From Archangium gephyra (GTDB lineage: Bacteria > Myxococcota > Myxococcia > Myxococcales > Myxococcaceae), in assembly GCF_001027285.1 (NCBI RefSeq), contig NZ_CP011509.1, forward strand, positions 2,674,501-2,738,500: a DNA stretch of 64,000 nucleotides, written 5' to 3'. Below are positions 17,739 to 25,457 of this stretch, one piece after another (within the stretch, counting starts at the first letter, position 1; each line of letters begins with the position of its first letter). The position numbers and the translations under genes are program-made. Below the pieces are notes generated by a model. It saw nothing but the letters and a program-made list of their open reading frames with translations, ran no database searches and was not told the origin of the DNA.

Positions 17739-20236
17739 GGACGAAGCGTTACAGCGAGGCGGCCCTGCGAGAGCTCATCGAGGCTCTCGGCAACCCCATC
17801 TACGTGGCGCGTGGGGGCCGGGTGTGGGCGGCCAACGAGGCCTACCTGGAGATGCTGGGGCGGGGCCGCGAGCAGGTGGAGGGCCACCTCTTCCTGGACT
17901 TCGTGCGTCCGGAGGATCGGGTGCGGCTGGAGGCGCGTCAGCGGCGGCGGGAGGAGGGGACGCTGACGGAGTCCGTCCCCCAGCGCTACCTGGTGCCGAA
18001 GGCGGACGGGGGGATGATGGAGGTGGCGTCCCACGTGCAGCCGGTGGAGGTGGAGGGGGTGGGCACGGCGATGCTCATCAGCTGCCTGGTGCTGGGGCAG
18101 CGGCCGGCGGAGCTGGTGGTGGCCGAGCGCCTGGTGGAGACGAGCGCGGAGCTCGTCGCGGCGCGCTCGGAGGAGGCGGTGCGGCGGGTGGCGCTGGCGG
18201 GCCTCACCAGCGCGGGCTTCTCGGCGAGCTTCCTGGTGCGGGACGGGGAGCGCTTCCTCGCCCGGGATGGAGCCCTGCCGCCGGAGGATGGGGCACTGGG
18301 GCTGCAAGCGCTGTCCGAGGGGCGGCCCGTCTTCGGCCCGCTCCGGAATGAGGCCACGCCCGTCTACCTTCCGCTGGGCACCACGCTGTCGGAGGTGCTG
18401 TGGGTGTGCGGGGTGGGGCTGTCTCCCTCCTACGGCTCGGTGCTGGCGCTCTTCGCCAAGGTGGTGGGCGCGGCCCTCACCGACGCGCGGCTGCTGACGG
18501 ACGTGGAGCGGGGCCGGTGGGAGATGGTGGCGGTGGCCGAGGCGGCGCGCTTCGTCGCCCAACCGGAGCCGCCCTCGCCCGAGGACTTCCTCTCGCGCCT
18601 GGCCTCGCTGCTCGGCGCCGAGGCCGTGCTGCTGTACGTTCCCCGGACGCCCGAGGGCGAGCTCGCCCTCACGGCGCAGGTGGGGCTGGATGGGGAGCTG
18701 CAGGTGCGGTTCGCCGTGCCGCTGGGCGGCCTGTCGCCGTCCACGGTGGTGGCGCGGGGCGCGGTGCTCTCCAACGAGTCCGAGGAGCGCGCGCTGCTGG
18801 AGGCCACGGGCGGCCGTCTGGGCTGTGGCGCGGCGGTGCGTCTGGCGCATGGGGGCCACGCGCGGGGGCTCCTCCAGGTGCTGCGTCCGCCCGGACGCCC
18901 CTTCGCCGGAGCGGACCTGCGGCTGCTGGGCACGCTGTCCGAGCTGTTGATGACGCTGTTGGATCAGCGCCGCCTGCGCACCGAGTCCGCCCGGCAGCTC
19001 GCGGACACGCGCCTGCTGCTGGACCTGGCCCGGACCACCACCGCCACGCTGGAGGTGGCCAGCATCCTGGACGTGGCCTCGGACTTCCTCGTCAAGCTGC
19101 TGGACGTCTCCAACTGCTTCATCCTCCTGCACGACGAGCAGGCCGGGGTGTTGCGAGGCGCCGCCGCCTCCGCCACCCACCGCGACTTCTTCCGCGGTGT
19201 GGTGATTGCGCTGGATGACGCCGGCAGCGTCGCCGCGCGCGTGGCCCGTGAGCGCCGGCCCGTCGCCATTCCGGACCTGTCGAAGGTCGAGGGCATGGAG
19301 AAGCGTGAGCTCGTCCGCCGCTTCGAGGAGAAGGCGCTGCTGGCCCTGCCGCTCACCTCGCGCGAGGAGCTCATCGGCGTGGTGCTGCTGGACGACACCC
19401 GCCAGCCGCGCAGCTTCGACACCGCCTTCGTCGAGCTGGCCGAGGCCACCTGTGGGCAGATCGCCCTGGCCATCGCCAATGCCCGGCTCTACGAGTCGCT
19501 CTGGGCCTCGTACGCGGAGCTGGCCGCCGCGCGCGCGGAGATGGTGCAGCGCGAGCGCTTCGCCGCGCTCGGTGAGCTGTCCGCCATCGTGGCCCACGAG
19601 GTGCGCAACCCGCTGGGCGTCATCTTCAACGCCGTGGCCTCGCTGCGCCGCCTGCTCAAGGCCGAGGGCGACGCGGCCATGCTGCTGGACATCCTCGCGG
19701 AGGAGAGCGACCGGCTCAACCGCATGGTGGGAGACCTGTTGGACTTCACCCGCCCGCGAGAGACGATCCTGCAGCCCGAGGACGTGCCCCGGGTGCTGCA
19801 GGACGCGCTGGACTTCGCGCAGCAGAGCGCTTCCAACCGTGTCACCCTCGCCGTGGACGTGGCGGAGGACGTGCCCCGCGTGCCGATGGACCGGCGGCTC
19901 ATCCGCCAGGCCCTCGTCAACGTGCTGGTCAACGCCATCCAGGCCATGCCGCAGGGCGGGGTGGTGCAGGTGCGCGCCCGCCGCGAGGCCCACGGCAACA
20001 AGGACGTGCTGCGCATCGACGTGGCGGACCAGGGCTGTGGCATCCCCACCGAGCTGGTACACCGCGTCTTCGAGCCCTTCTTCACCACCAAGGCCCAGGG
20101 CACGGGGCTGGGGCTCGCCGTGGTCAAGCGCAACGTCGAGGTGCACCACGGCGAGCTGGCTCTGGAGAGCACGCCGGGCCGTGGCACCACTTTCACCTTC
20201 CGTCTTCCCCTCAGCCAGCCGACGAGTCCGCCGTGA
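17735..20236 (+). CDS. NtrB-like PAS/GAF sensor histidine kinase
   Basis: 833 residues from the ATG that overlaps the selB stop by 4 nt. Order: PAS domain (about 10-115), GAF-like regions (about 125-250, 270-400 and 415-575), dimerisation/phosphoacceptor box with H621 (IVAHEVRNPLG), and HATPase (DQGCGIPTELVHRVFEPFFT, GTGLGLAVVKR). There is no transmembrane segment, so it should sense a cytosolic cue. Its stop overlaps the GTG of the downstream sigma-54 activator, making that protein its obvious partner. The following sRNA array with -24/-12 promoters is the likely output. In M. xanthus a kinase/response-regulator pair is likewise found upstream of pxr (from memory). Confidence 0.92.
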   Translation: MRTKRYSEAALRELIEALGNPIYVARGGRVWAANEAYLEMLGRGREQVEGHLFLDFVRPEDRVRLEARQRRREEGTLTESVPQRYLVPKADGGMMEVASHVQPVEVEGVGTAMLISCLVLGQRPAELVVAERLVETSAELVAARSEEAVRRVALAGLTSAGFSASFLVRDGERFLARDGALPPEDGALGLQALSEGRPVFGPLRNEATPVYLPLGTTLSEVLWVCGVGLSPSYGSVLALFAKVVGAALTDARLLTDVERGRWEMVAVAEAARFVAQPEPPSPEDFLSRLASLLGAEAVLLYVPRTPEGELALTAQVGLDGELQVRFAVPLGGLSPSTVVARGAVLSNESEERALLEATGGRLGCGAAVRLAHGGHARGLLQVLRPPGRPFAGADLRLLGTLSELLMTLLDQRRLRTESARQLADTRLLLDLARTTTATLEVASILDVASDFLVKLLDVSNCFILLHDEQAGVLRGAAASATHRDFFRGVVIALDDAGSVAARVARERRPVAIPDLSKVEGMEKRELVRRFEEKALLALPLTSREELIGVVLLDDTRQPRSFDTAFVELAEATCGQIALAIANARLYESLWASYAELAAARAEMVQRERFAALGELSAIVAHEVRNPLGVIFNAVASLRRLLKAEGDAAMLLDILAEESDRLNRMVGDLLDFTRPRETILQPEDVPRVLQDALDFAQQSASNRVTLAVDVAEDVPRVPMDRRLIRQALVNVLVNAIQAMPQGGVVQVRARREAHGNKDVLRIDVADQGCGIPTELVHRVFEPFFTTKAQGTGLGLAVVKRNVEVHHGELALESTPGRGTTFTFRLPLSQPTSPP

Positions 20237-21669
20237 ACGACGCATCGAAGCCCCTGCCGCGTGGTTGCATCCTGGTCGTGGACGACCAGCGCAACATGCG
20301 AGCCACCACCGCGCTCCTCCTGCGCTCCGAGGGCTACTCCGTCCTCGAGGCCGCCACGGGGGAGGAGGCACTCGCCACCCTGTCCAACGGTGGGGTGGAC
20401 CTGATGCTGACGGACCTGAAGATGGAGCCCATGGACGGGCTCACCCTGCTGAAGAAGGCGCTGGAGGTGGCTCCGCGTCTTCAGGTCATCATGATGACGG
20501 CCTTCGGCTCCATCGAGAGCGCGGTGGAGGCCATGCGGCAGGGGGCGTTCGACTACGTCACCAAGCCCTTCAAGGAGGGCGAGCTGCGCTACCGGGTGGA
20601 GCGCGCGCTGGAGCGGGCCCGGATGCAGACGACGTTGGATCTGCTCACCGGCGAGTTCAACGAGCGCCACGGCCTGAGCGCGCTGGTGGGCCGCAGCGCG
20701 GCGATGCGCGAGCTGACGTCGCGTCTGACGCGCGTGGCGCAGAGCGACGCCACGGTGCTGGTGCAGGGCGAGAGCGGTACGGGCAAGGAGCTCGTCGCCC
20801 GCGCGGTGCACGCGCACAGCCGGCGCAAGGACAAGCCCTTCGTGCCGGTCAACTGCGCCGCCATCTCCGAGATGCTGCTGGAGAGCGAGCTGTTCGGCCA
20901 CGCCAAGGGGGCCTTCACGGGCGCGGTGCGGGCGCGGCGCGGCCTCGTGGAGGAGGCGGATGGCGGCACCCTCTTCATCGACGAGGTGACGGAGACGACG
21001 CCGGCCTTCCAGTCCAAGCTGCTGCGCACGCTGCAGGAGGGCGAGGTGCGGCGCGTGGGCGAGTCCACCTCCGTGAAGGTGGACGTGCGGATCGTCGCCG
21101 CCACCAACCGGGACATCGAGCTGGAGGTGCGCGAGAAGCGCTTCCGGCAGGACCTGTATTACCGGCTCAACGTGGTGACGCTGCGGGTGCCGCCCCTGCG
21201 CGAGCGCCTGGAGGACGTGCCGGAGCTGGCCGAGCACTTCCTCAAGCGGGCCAACGCGCGCAGCCCCAACCCCAAGCGGCTGTCGGAGGCGGCGGTGGGG
21301 CACCTGATGGGCTACAGCTTCCCGGGCAACGTGCGCGAGCTGGAGAACCTGGTGGAGCAGGCGGCGGCGCTGGCCGAGGGCGTGGAGCTGCTGCCCGAGG
21401 ACTTCCCGCTGCGCCCCAACACGCGCGTGGAGGCCAGTGGCCCGATGGGGAGCCCGGTGGGGATGTCCTCGCTGGACACCAGCATGCGGATGCCCACGCT
21501 GGCCGAGGCGGTGGAGGAGGCCGAGCGGCGGGCCATTGCCCAGGCCCTGGAGAAGCACGGGGTGGACCTGGGCCGCGTGGCCGAGGAGCTGTCCGTCTCC
21601 TCCACCACGCTGTGGCGCAAGATGAAGCGCCTCAACCTGCGTCCGTCCGGGGCGGATCATCGCGACTGA
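20233..21669 (+). CDS. NtrC-like sigma-54-dependent response regulator
   Basis: 478 residues. Receiver with acidic pair D17/D18 and phosphoacceptor D61 (TDLKMEPMDG), AAA+ domain with Walker A GESGTGKE (179-186), the sigma-54-contacting GAFTGA loop (226-231) and DGGTLFIDEV, and a C-terminal Fis-type HTH ('VDLGRVAEELSVSSTTLWRK'). It should bind upstream enhancer sites and open sigma-54 promoters by ATP hydrolysis. GTG 20233 overlaps the kinase stop (GTGA). Four -24/-12 promoters with a repeated upstream motif follow within 1.3 kb, so it is the prime candidate activator of the Pxr RNAs; that assignment is inference from position. Confidence 0.94.
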   Translation: MNDASKPLPRGCILVVDDQRNMRATTALLLRSEGYSVLEAATGEEALATLSNGGVDLMLTDLKMEPMDGLTLLKKALEVAPRLQVIMMTAFGSIESAVEAMRQGAFDYVTKPFKEGELRYRVERALERARMQTTLDLLTGEFNERHGLSALVGRSAAMRELTSRLTRVAQSDATVLVQGESGTGKELVARAVHAHSRRKDKPFVPVNCAAISEMLLESELFGHAKGAFTGAVRARRGLVEEADGGTLFIDEVTETTPAFQSKLLRTLQEGEVRRVGESTSVKVDVRIVAATNRDIELEVREKRFRQDLYYRLNVVTLRVPPLRERLEDVPELAEHFLKRANARSPNPKRLSEAAVGHLMGYSFPGNVRELENLVEQAAALAEGVELLPEDFPLRPNTRVEASGPMGSPVGMSSLDTSMRMPTLAEAVEEAERRAIAQALEKHGVDLGRVAEELSVSSTTLWRKMKRLNLRPSGADHRD

Positions 21670-21782
21670 ATCCGCTCGGGAATTGTGCGCCAGGGCACAC
21701 CCCGCCAGGAATGAAATGCCCCTTCACTCCTGAAAAGCGGAAGCGCTTGAGATGATTGCGGATTTTCACATCTGCAAAGGGA

Positions 21783-21796
21783 TTGCAGGGATGCAA
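21783..21796 (+). promoter_or_regulatory. Candidate activator site, sRNA unit 1
   Basis: Inverted repeat TTGCA-GGGA-TGCAA, about 80-90 bp before the -24 element, a usual distance for an NtrC-type enhancer. It occupies the same place as the CAGGGCTGCAA pairs in units 2-4. Confidence 0.5.
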
Positions 21797-21873
21797 TGCA
21801 CGGGGAGGGGCCGCGGAGGCCTCTTGGATTGCTAAGTGCCTGAAGTTACTGGACTCTGAGATTCCAGAAGCGC

Positions 21874-21890
21874 TGGCACGGTGAGTGCTA
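21874..21890 (+). promoter_or_regulatory. Sigma-54 (-24/-12) promoter, sRNA unit 1
   Basis: TGGCACG-GTGA-GTGCT: GG (21875-21876) and GC (21887-21888) are separated by exactly 10 bp, as sigma-54 requires. Predicted transcription start near 21900. Confidence 0.85.
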
Positions 21891-21899
21891 AAGCATGGA

Positions 21900-22024
21900 C
21901 CCGGAGCACGTCGACGTGGCGCTGAAGAGGTTCCCCCCCACCCCTTCAGTGTCTCCGATGAGCTTAATTTAGAAGAACCCGCGGCCCGGTCCCCTTCTTG
22001 GGGGTACCGGGCCGCCTTCTTTTT
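21900..22024 (+). ncRNA. pxr: Pxr-family developmental sRNA, copy 1
   Basis: A ~125-nt RNA is predicted from the start 12 nt past the -12 element to the T-run. The first hairpin has CTGAAG (21922-21927) / CTTCAG (21944-21949) as stem and seven consecutive C in its loop (21933-21939). A GC-rich terminator hairpin closes the RNA. In Myxococcus xanthus, Pxr is a ~130-nt RNA that blocks fruiting-body development while nutrients last; a change in its run of seven C restored development, and the gene lies between an NtrC-like regulator and a GNAT gene (from memory of the literature). Length, C7 loop and the same flanking genes support the call. This copy is the most diverged of the four, with a CACGTCGACGTG palindrome near its 5' end. 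Confidence 0.85.
21981..22024 (+). terminator. Terminator of sRNA copy 1
   Basis: Stem GCGGCCCGGT (21981-21990) / ACCGGGCCGC (22006-22015), extended by CCCC/GGGG across a bulge, then CTTCTTTTT. Confidence 0.9.
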
Positions 22025-22067
22025 GGGCTTTGCGAGAAGCCCGCTTTTCACATCTGCAAAGGCATTT

Positions 22068-22091
22068 CAGGGCTGCAATGCAGGGCTGCAA
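22068..22091 (+). promoter_or_regulatory. Candidate activator site, sRNA unit 2
   Basis: Two direct copies of CAGGGCTGCAA spaced 13 bp start to start, about 75-100 bp before the -24 element. Confidence 0.5.
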
Positions 22092-22165
22092 GCCGCGGGG
22101 GAGGGGAGGGCGAGCCCGAGATGCCAGATGCCCGGAATCACAAGACATTCGAGGCCCGAAAGGGC

Positions 22166-22182
22166 TGGCACGATGGCTGCTA
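22166..22182 (+). promoter_or_regulatory. Sigma-54 (-24/-12) promoter, sRNA unit 2
   Basis: TGGCACG-ATGG-CTGCT with the 10-bp GG/GC spacing (22167-22168, 22179-22180). Predicted start near 22192. Confidence 0.82.
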
Positions 22183-22191
22183 ATGGTTGGA

Positions 22192-22314
22192 CCCAGAGCA
22201 CGTCGAAGTGAGGCTGAAGAGGTTCCCCCCCACCACTTCAGCACTTCCGGTGAGCTTCCGAGAAGAACCCGCGGCCCGGTCCCCTTTCTTGAGGGTGCCG
22301 GGCCGCCTTCTTTT
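22192..22314 (+). ncRNA. pxr: Pxr-family sRNA, copy 2
   Basis: ~123 nt, same layout as copy 1: -24/-12 promoter, CTGAAG/CTTCAG stem around C7, terminator. The base after the A that follows the C-run differs (ACCACTTCAG against ACCCCTTCAG), which removes Cs near the loop. Regulation should match the other copies. Confidence 0.83.
22271..22314 (+). terminator. Terminator of sRNA copy 2
   Basis: Stem GCGGCCCGG (22271-22279) / CCGGGCCGC (22298-22306), then CTTCTTTT. Confidence 0.9.
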
Positions 22315-22380
22315 CGGGCCCTGGGCCAGCTCCCGCGCACCGCGCCCTCCCGAGGTGTTTTCACTTCTGCAAGGGGATTT

Positions 22381-22404
22381 CAGGGCTGCAATGCAGGGCT
22401 GCAA
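22381..22404 (+). promoter_or_regulatory. Candidate activator site, sRNA unit 3
   Basis: Same double CAGGGCTGCAA motif as unit 2, about 75-100 bp before the -24 element. Confidence 0.5.
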
Positions 22405-22477
22405 TGGCGCGGGCGGCACCGTGGGGGCCCATGCGCCAGGTGCCTGGAATCACAGGACATTCGAGGCCGGGAAGGGC

Positions 22478-22494
22478 TGGCACGGCGAGTGCTA
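22478..22494 (+). promoter_or_regulatory. Sigma-54 (-24/-12) promoter, sRNA unit 3
   Basis: TGGCACG-GCGA-GTGCT, GG/GC spacing 10 bp (22479-22480, 22491-22492). Predicted start near 22504. Confidence 0.85.
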
Positions 22495-22503
22495 AAGACT
22501 GGA

Positions 22504-22626
22504 TACGGAGCACGTCGAAGCGAGGCTGAAGTGGTTCCCCCCCACCCCTTCAGCACCTTCCGGTGAGCTTCTTGAGAAGACCTGCGGCCCGGTTCCCTTC
22601 CTGAGGGTGCCGGGCCGCCTTCTTTT
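22504..22626 (+). ncRNA. pxr: Pxr-family sRNA, copy 3
   Basis: ~123 nt. CTGAAG-TGGTT-C7-ACCC-CTTCAG hairpin, then terminator. By eye the predicted transcript is identical to copy 4, so both would give one RNA species at double dosage. Confidence 0.84.
22584..22626 (+). terminator. Terminator of sRNA copy 3
   Basis: Stem GCGGCCCGG (22584-22592) / CCGGGCCGC (22610-22618), then CTTCTTTT. Confidence 0.9.
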
Positions 22627-22696
22627 CGGGCCCTGGGCCCCGCTCCTTCGCTCCACCACGCCCTCCCGAAGCGTTTTCATTTCTGCAAGGGGATTT

Positions 22697-22720
22697 CAGA
22701 GCTGCAATGCAGGGCTGCAA
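22697..22720 (+). promoter_or_regulatory. Candidate activator site, sRNA unit 4
   Basis: Double motif with one change from unit 3: the first half reads CAGAGCTGCAA (A at 22700). Confidence 0.5.
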
Positions 22721-22793
22721 TGGCGCGGGCGGCACCGTGGGGGCCCATGCGCCAGGTACCTGGAATCACAGGACATTCGAGGCCGGGAAGGGC

Positions 22794-22810
22794 TGGCACG
22801 GCGAGTGCTA
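22794..22810 (+). promoter_or_regulatory. Sigma-54 (-24/-12) promoter, sRNA unit 4
   Basis: Identical to unit 3: TGGCACG-GCGA-GTGCT, GG at 22795-22796 and GC at 22807-22808. Predicted start near 22820. Confidence 0.85.
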
Positions 22811-22819
22811 AAGACTGGA

Positions 22820-22942
22820 TACGGAGCACGTCGAAGCGAGGCTGAAGTGGTTCCCCCCCACCCCTTCAGCACCTTCCGGTGAGCTTCTTGAGAAGACCTG
22901 CGGCCCGGTTCCCTTCCTGAGGGTGCCGGGCCGCCTTCTTTT
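22820..22942 (+). ncRNA. pxr: Pxr-family sRNA, copy 4
   Basis: ~123 nt, sequence apparently identical to copy 3, with its own promoter and terminator. It ends 53 bp before the GNAT start codon, so read-through would reach that gene. Confidence 0.84.
22900..22942 (+). terminator. Terminator of sRNA copy 4
   Basis: Stem GCGGCCCGG (22900-22908) / CCGGGCCGC (22926-22934), then CTTCTTTT. Confidence 0.9.
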
Positions 22943-22995
22943 ATACGCTCCAGGATTCGCGCCCGGGCGAGCGGCGCGGAGGAGGGGCTTCCGAC

Positions 22996-23829
22996 ATGCG
23001 CGATGCACACAGCGAGGCGCCGGGGCTGCGGCCGGCGCGGGTGGAGGACCATGCCGACTTCGTCCGGCTCTTCGGGGAGCTGGGCGTGGAGGAGTCACCG
23101 CCGCCGCTGGACGTCTGGGTGTCGGACCTCGTGAAGCGAGCCTTCTTCCTGGACGGGACAGCGGGGGCGGGGGCGTACGCGCTCGTCGATGTCCTGGGAG
23201 AGACCGGCTACGTGGTGAACCTGGTGGTGGCGCCGGACCAGCGGGGCAGGGGGTTGGGGCGGAAGGTGATGCGGGAGCTCGCCACCTGGTTCCGGGCGAG
23301 GGGTTGCCGCGAGTGGATGCTGTATGTGAAGCCGGACAACGAGCCGGCGCTGGCGTTGTACGGCGCGGTGGGGATGAAGGCGGGGCGGCTGGAGACCACG
23401 TGGCGCCTGTCGAGGGACCACCTGGAGGCCCTGCCACTGGCGCCAGCGGAGCTCGAGGTGGTGCCGGTGGCCGGGGCCGACCTCGCCCCGCTCACCCAGG
23501 CCTTCGGGTTGGTGCCGGGCAAGCTGGCCCGCTTCGCCACGCAGAGCACACACCGGTTGCGGCGCTTGAGGGACCCGGAACACCCGGAGGTGGCGGGGCT
23601 GGGGCTGATGGATGTGCGGCCCCAGGCGCGTGTGCTGACGCCCTTTTTCGCGGCGACTCCCGCACACGCCCGAGCGCTCCTGGAAGCGGCCTTCCTCGAG
23701 CTCGGGGGCGCGCAGGAGCTGCGCGTGGTGACGGGGGACTCGGAGCTCGGGTCCCTCCTGAGCGATGCGGGAGCGCGGGCCGTGCTGCGGACGCTGGCGA
23801 TGCGGGGGCCGCTGCCGGACCCGCAATGA
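22996..23829 (+). CDS. GNAT-family N-acetyltransferase
   Basis: 277 residues, ATG 22996 after GGAGGGG. The N-terminal half (about 10-145) is a GNAT domain: VVNLVVAPDQRGRGLGRKVM carries the acetyl-CoA-binding Q/R-x-x-G-x-G motif, and 'NEPALALYGAVGMKAG' the usual C-terminal signature. The second half (about 150-277) looks like a degenerate second module. It transfers an acetyl group from acetyl-CoA to an unknown amine. It lies directly downstream of the sRNA array, the same neighbour that flanks pxr in M. xanthus (from memory), and converges with the nuo operon. Confidence 0.9.
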   Translation: MRDAHSEAPGLRPARVEDHADFVRLFGELGVEESPPPLDVWVSDLVKRAFFLDGTAGAGAYALVDVLGETGYVVNLVVAPDQRGRGLGRKVMRELATWFRARGCREWMLYVKPDNEPALALYGAVGMKAGRLETTWRLSRDHLEALPLAPAELEVVPVAGADLAPLTQAFGLVPGKLARFATQSTHRLRRLRDPEHPEVAGLGLMDVRPQARVLTPFFAATPAHARALLEAAFLELGGAQELRVVTGDSELGSLLSDAGARAVLRTLAMRGPLPDPQ

Positions 23830-23857
23830 AAACGCCCGGGCGGAAGCCGCCCGGGCG
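23829..23857 (-). terminator. Terminator of the nuo operon
   Basis: Perfect 11-bp stem CGCCCGGGCGG (23833-23843) / CCGCCCGGGCG (23847-23857), loop AAG. On the minus strand it is followed by TTTT and lies 25 bp after the nuoN stop. It may also slow plus-strand read-through from the GNAT gene. Confidence 0.8.
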
Positions 23858-23882
23858 TGGGTGAAACCGGAGGAGCGGCGCC

Positions 23883-25442
23883 TCAGCGGGTGAACAGCGT
23901 CCCGGCCTGGGCGATCCACTCGGTGAGGGGGCCGGGCATGATGCCGAGCAGCACCACGGCGACGGTGGAGACCACCAGGGCCACCTCGGTCATCCAGCTG
24001 CGCTCGAGGGGGTGAGCGCCCTCGGGCACGGGCCGCATGTACATGTAGACGACCACGCGCAGGTAGTAATAGGCGCCGGCCGCGCTGGAGAGCACCGCGA
24101 TGATGGTGAGGCCCACGAGGCCCGCGTCCACGGCGGCACGGAAGAGGATGAGCTTTCCGATGAAGCCGATGGTGGGCGGGATGCCGGCGAGCGACAGCAT
24201 GAAGGCCGCCATGGCGAAGGCCCAACCCGGGCGGCGCTGCGCCAGGCCGCTGAAGCGCTCCAGGTCCCAGGCGGTGCCCTTCTCCTCGTCCTCGCGGCGC
24301 TCCAGCAGGGAGACGACGGCGAAGGCGCCCACCGCGGTGAAGGTGTAGGCGAGCAGGTAGTAGAGGATGCCGCGCAGGGCGTCGACACGGGCCACGGCCT
24401 CGGGGCTGGCGCCGACCAGCGCGCTGGCACCGAGCAGCTTGAACTCCTGGCCCGGGGCGGAGACGAAGAGGGCCGCCACGCCCAGCAGCAGGTAGCCGGC
24501 GTGGGCGATGGAGGAGTAGGCCAGCATGCGCTTCACGTTGCGCTGCGGGATGGCCAGCAGGTTGCCCGCCACCATGGTGAGCAGCGCCAGGGTGGAGAAC
24601 ATGGCGAAGGGCAGCTGCACGTCGATGCCACTGCCCACGCTGACGAACACGCGGACCAGGGCGACGAAGGCGGCGGCCTTCACACCGGCGCTCATGAGCG
24701 CGGTGACGGGGGTGGGAGCGCCCTCGTACACATCCGGCGTCCACATGTGGAAGGGCACCGCGGCCACCTTGAAGGCGAAGCCGGCGGCCACGAGCACGGA
24801 GCCCGCGTAGACGAGCGCCGCGTTGTCGGCCATGGCAGCCTTGAGCGGCTGCGTCATGTCCGCCAGCAGGGTGGTGCCGGTGGCGCCGTAGAGCAGCGCC
24901 GAGCCGTACAGCAGCACCGCCGAGGAGAAGGCGCCGAGGATGAAGTACTTGAAGCCCGCCTCGCTGGGCCGCGTGCCGCGCCGCAAGTACGACGTCAGCG
25001 CGTAGGTGGCGATGGAGAGCACCTCGACGTTGACGAAGAGGGTGATGAGCTCGTTGGACAGGCCCAGCAGGCTCATGCCCGCGCCCGCGAAGAGCATGAG
25101 GGCGTAGAACTCACCGCGCTCGGCGCCGCGCTTGCGCAGGAAGCCGGCCGCGGTGAGCGAGGCCAGCGCCAGCGACACGCAGACGGTGAACGTCAGGAAG
25201 CTGGAGAAGGGGTCCATCACCCCGAAGCCGAGGAACACCGCCCGGGCCGGCTCGGTGAGCAGCGACAGCGACATGATGCCGGCGAGGACGGACGTGGCGG
25301 TGGACAGCACCGCCTGGTAGCCGCGCGTCGAGTGGGCGGAGAGGAACACCTCCGACAGGAGCAGGATGCACGCTCCCACCACCAGGATGACGGCGGGCAG
25401 CAGCGGGAGGAAGTCTGCCGAGGTCAGGTTGGGCAGGTTCAT
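23883..25442 (-). CDS. nuoN: NADH-quinone oxidoreductase subunit N
   Basis: 519 residues, about 14 membrane helices, antiporter-like subunit of complex I. Typical stretches: 'GMSLLGLSNELITLFVNVEV', FKVAAVPFHMWTPDVYEGAPTP, 'MLAYSSIAHAGYLLLG'. It forms one of the proton channels in the inner-membrane arm. Last gene of nuoEFJKLMN, 15 bp after nuoM, followed by the operon terminator. Confidence 0.96.
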   Translation of the reverse strand: MNLPNLTSADFLPLLPAVILVVGACILLLSEVFLSAHSTRGYQAVLSTATSVLAGIMSLSLLTEPARAVFLGFGVMDPFSSFLTFTVCVSLALASLTAAGFLRKRGAERGEFYALMLFAGAGMSLLGLSNELITLFVNVEVLSIATYALTSYLRRGTRPSEAGFKYFILGAFSSAVLLYGSALLYGATGTTLLADMTQPLKAAMADNAALVYAGSVLVAAGFAFKVAAVPFHMWTPDVYEGAPTPVTALMSAGVKAAAFVALVRVFVSVGSGIDVQLPFAMFSTLALLTMVAGNLLAIPQRNVKRMLAYSSIAHAGYLLLGVAALFVSAPGQEFKLLGASALVGASPEAVARVDALRGILYYLLAYTFTAVGAFAVVSLLERREDEEKGTAWDLERFSGLAQRRPGWAFAMAAFMLSLAGIPPTIGFIGKLILFRAAVDAGLVGLTIIAVLSSAAGAYYYLRVVVYMYMRPVPEGAHPLERSWMTEVALVVSTVAVVLLGIMPGPLTEWIAQAGTLFTR

Positions 25443-25457
25443 GGTGGAGACTCTCGA

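Larger units (their letters stand above)
21763..22942 (+). repeat. Tandem array of four ~0.3-kb sRNA transcription units
   Basis: Units start at 21763, 22045, 22358 and 22674 (lengths 282, 313, 316 and at least 269 bp), each opening with TTTTCA(C/T)-(A/T)TCTGCAA. Every unit has, in order, a CAGGGCTGCAA-type motif, a -24/-12 promoter, a ~123-nt transcribed segment with a C7 run, and a GC hairpin with T-run. Units 3 and 4 are nearly identical; unit 1 is most diverged. No protein-coding frame is conserved across units. The 93 bp before the array (21670-21762) show no feature. Confidence 0.92.

Noticed and set aside
21885-22882. Several 60-180-codon frames on both strands inside the sRNA array
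   Set aside because: They run through promoters and terminators, frames are not kept between the four copies, and the translations look random.
21763-22942. Array considered as CRISPR or as transposon remnants
   Set aside because: Units are ~300 bp with internal promoters and terminators, not 25-40-bp repeats with spacers, and no cas or transposase gene is present.
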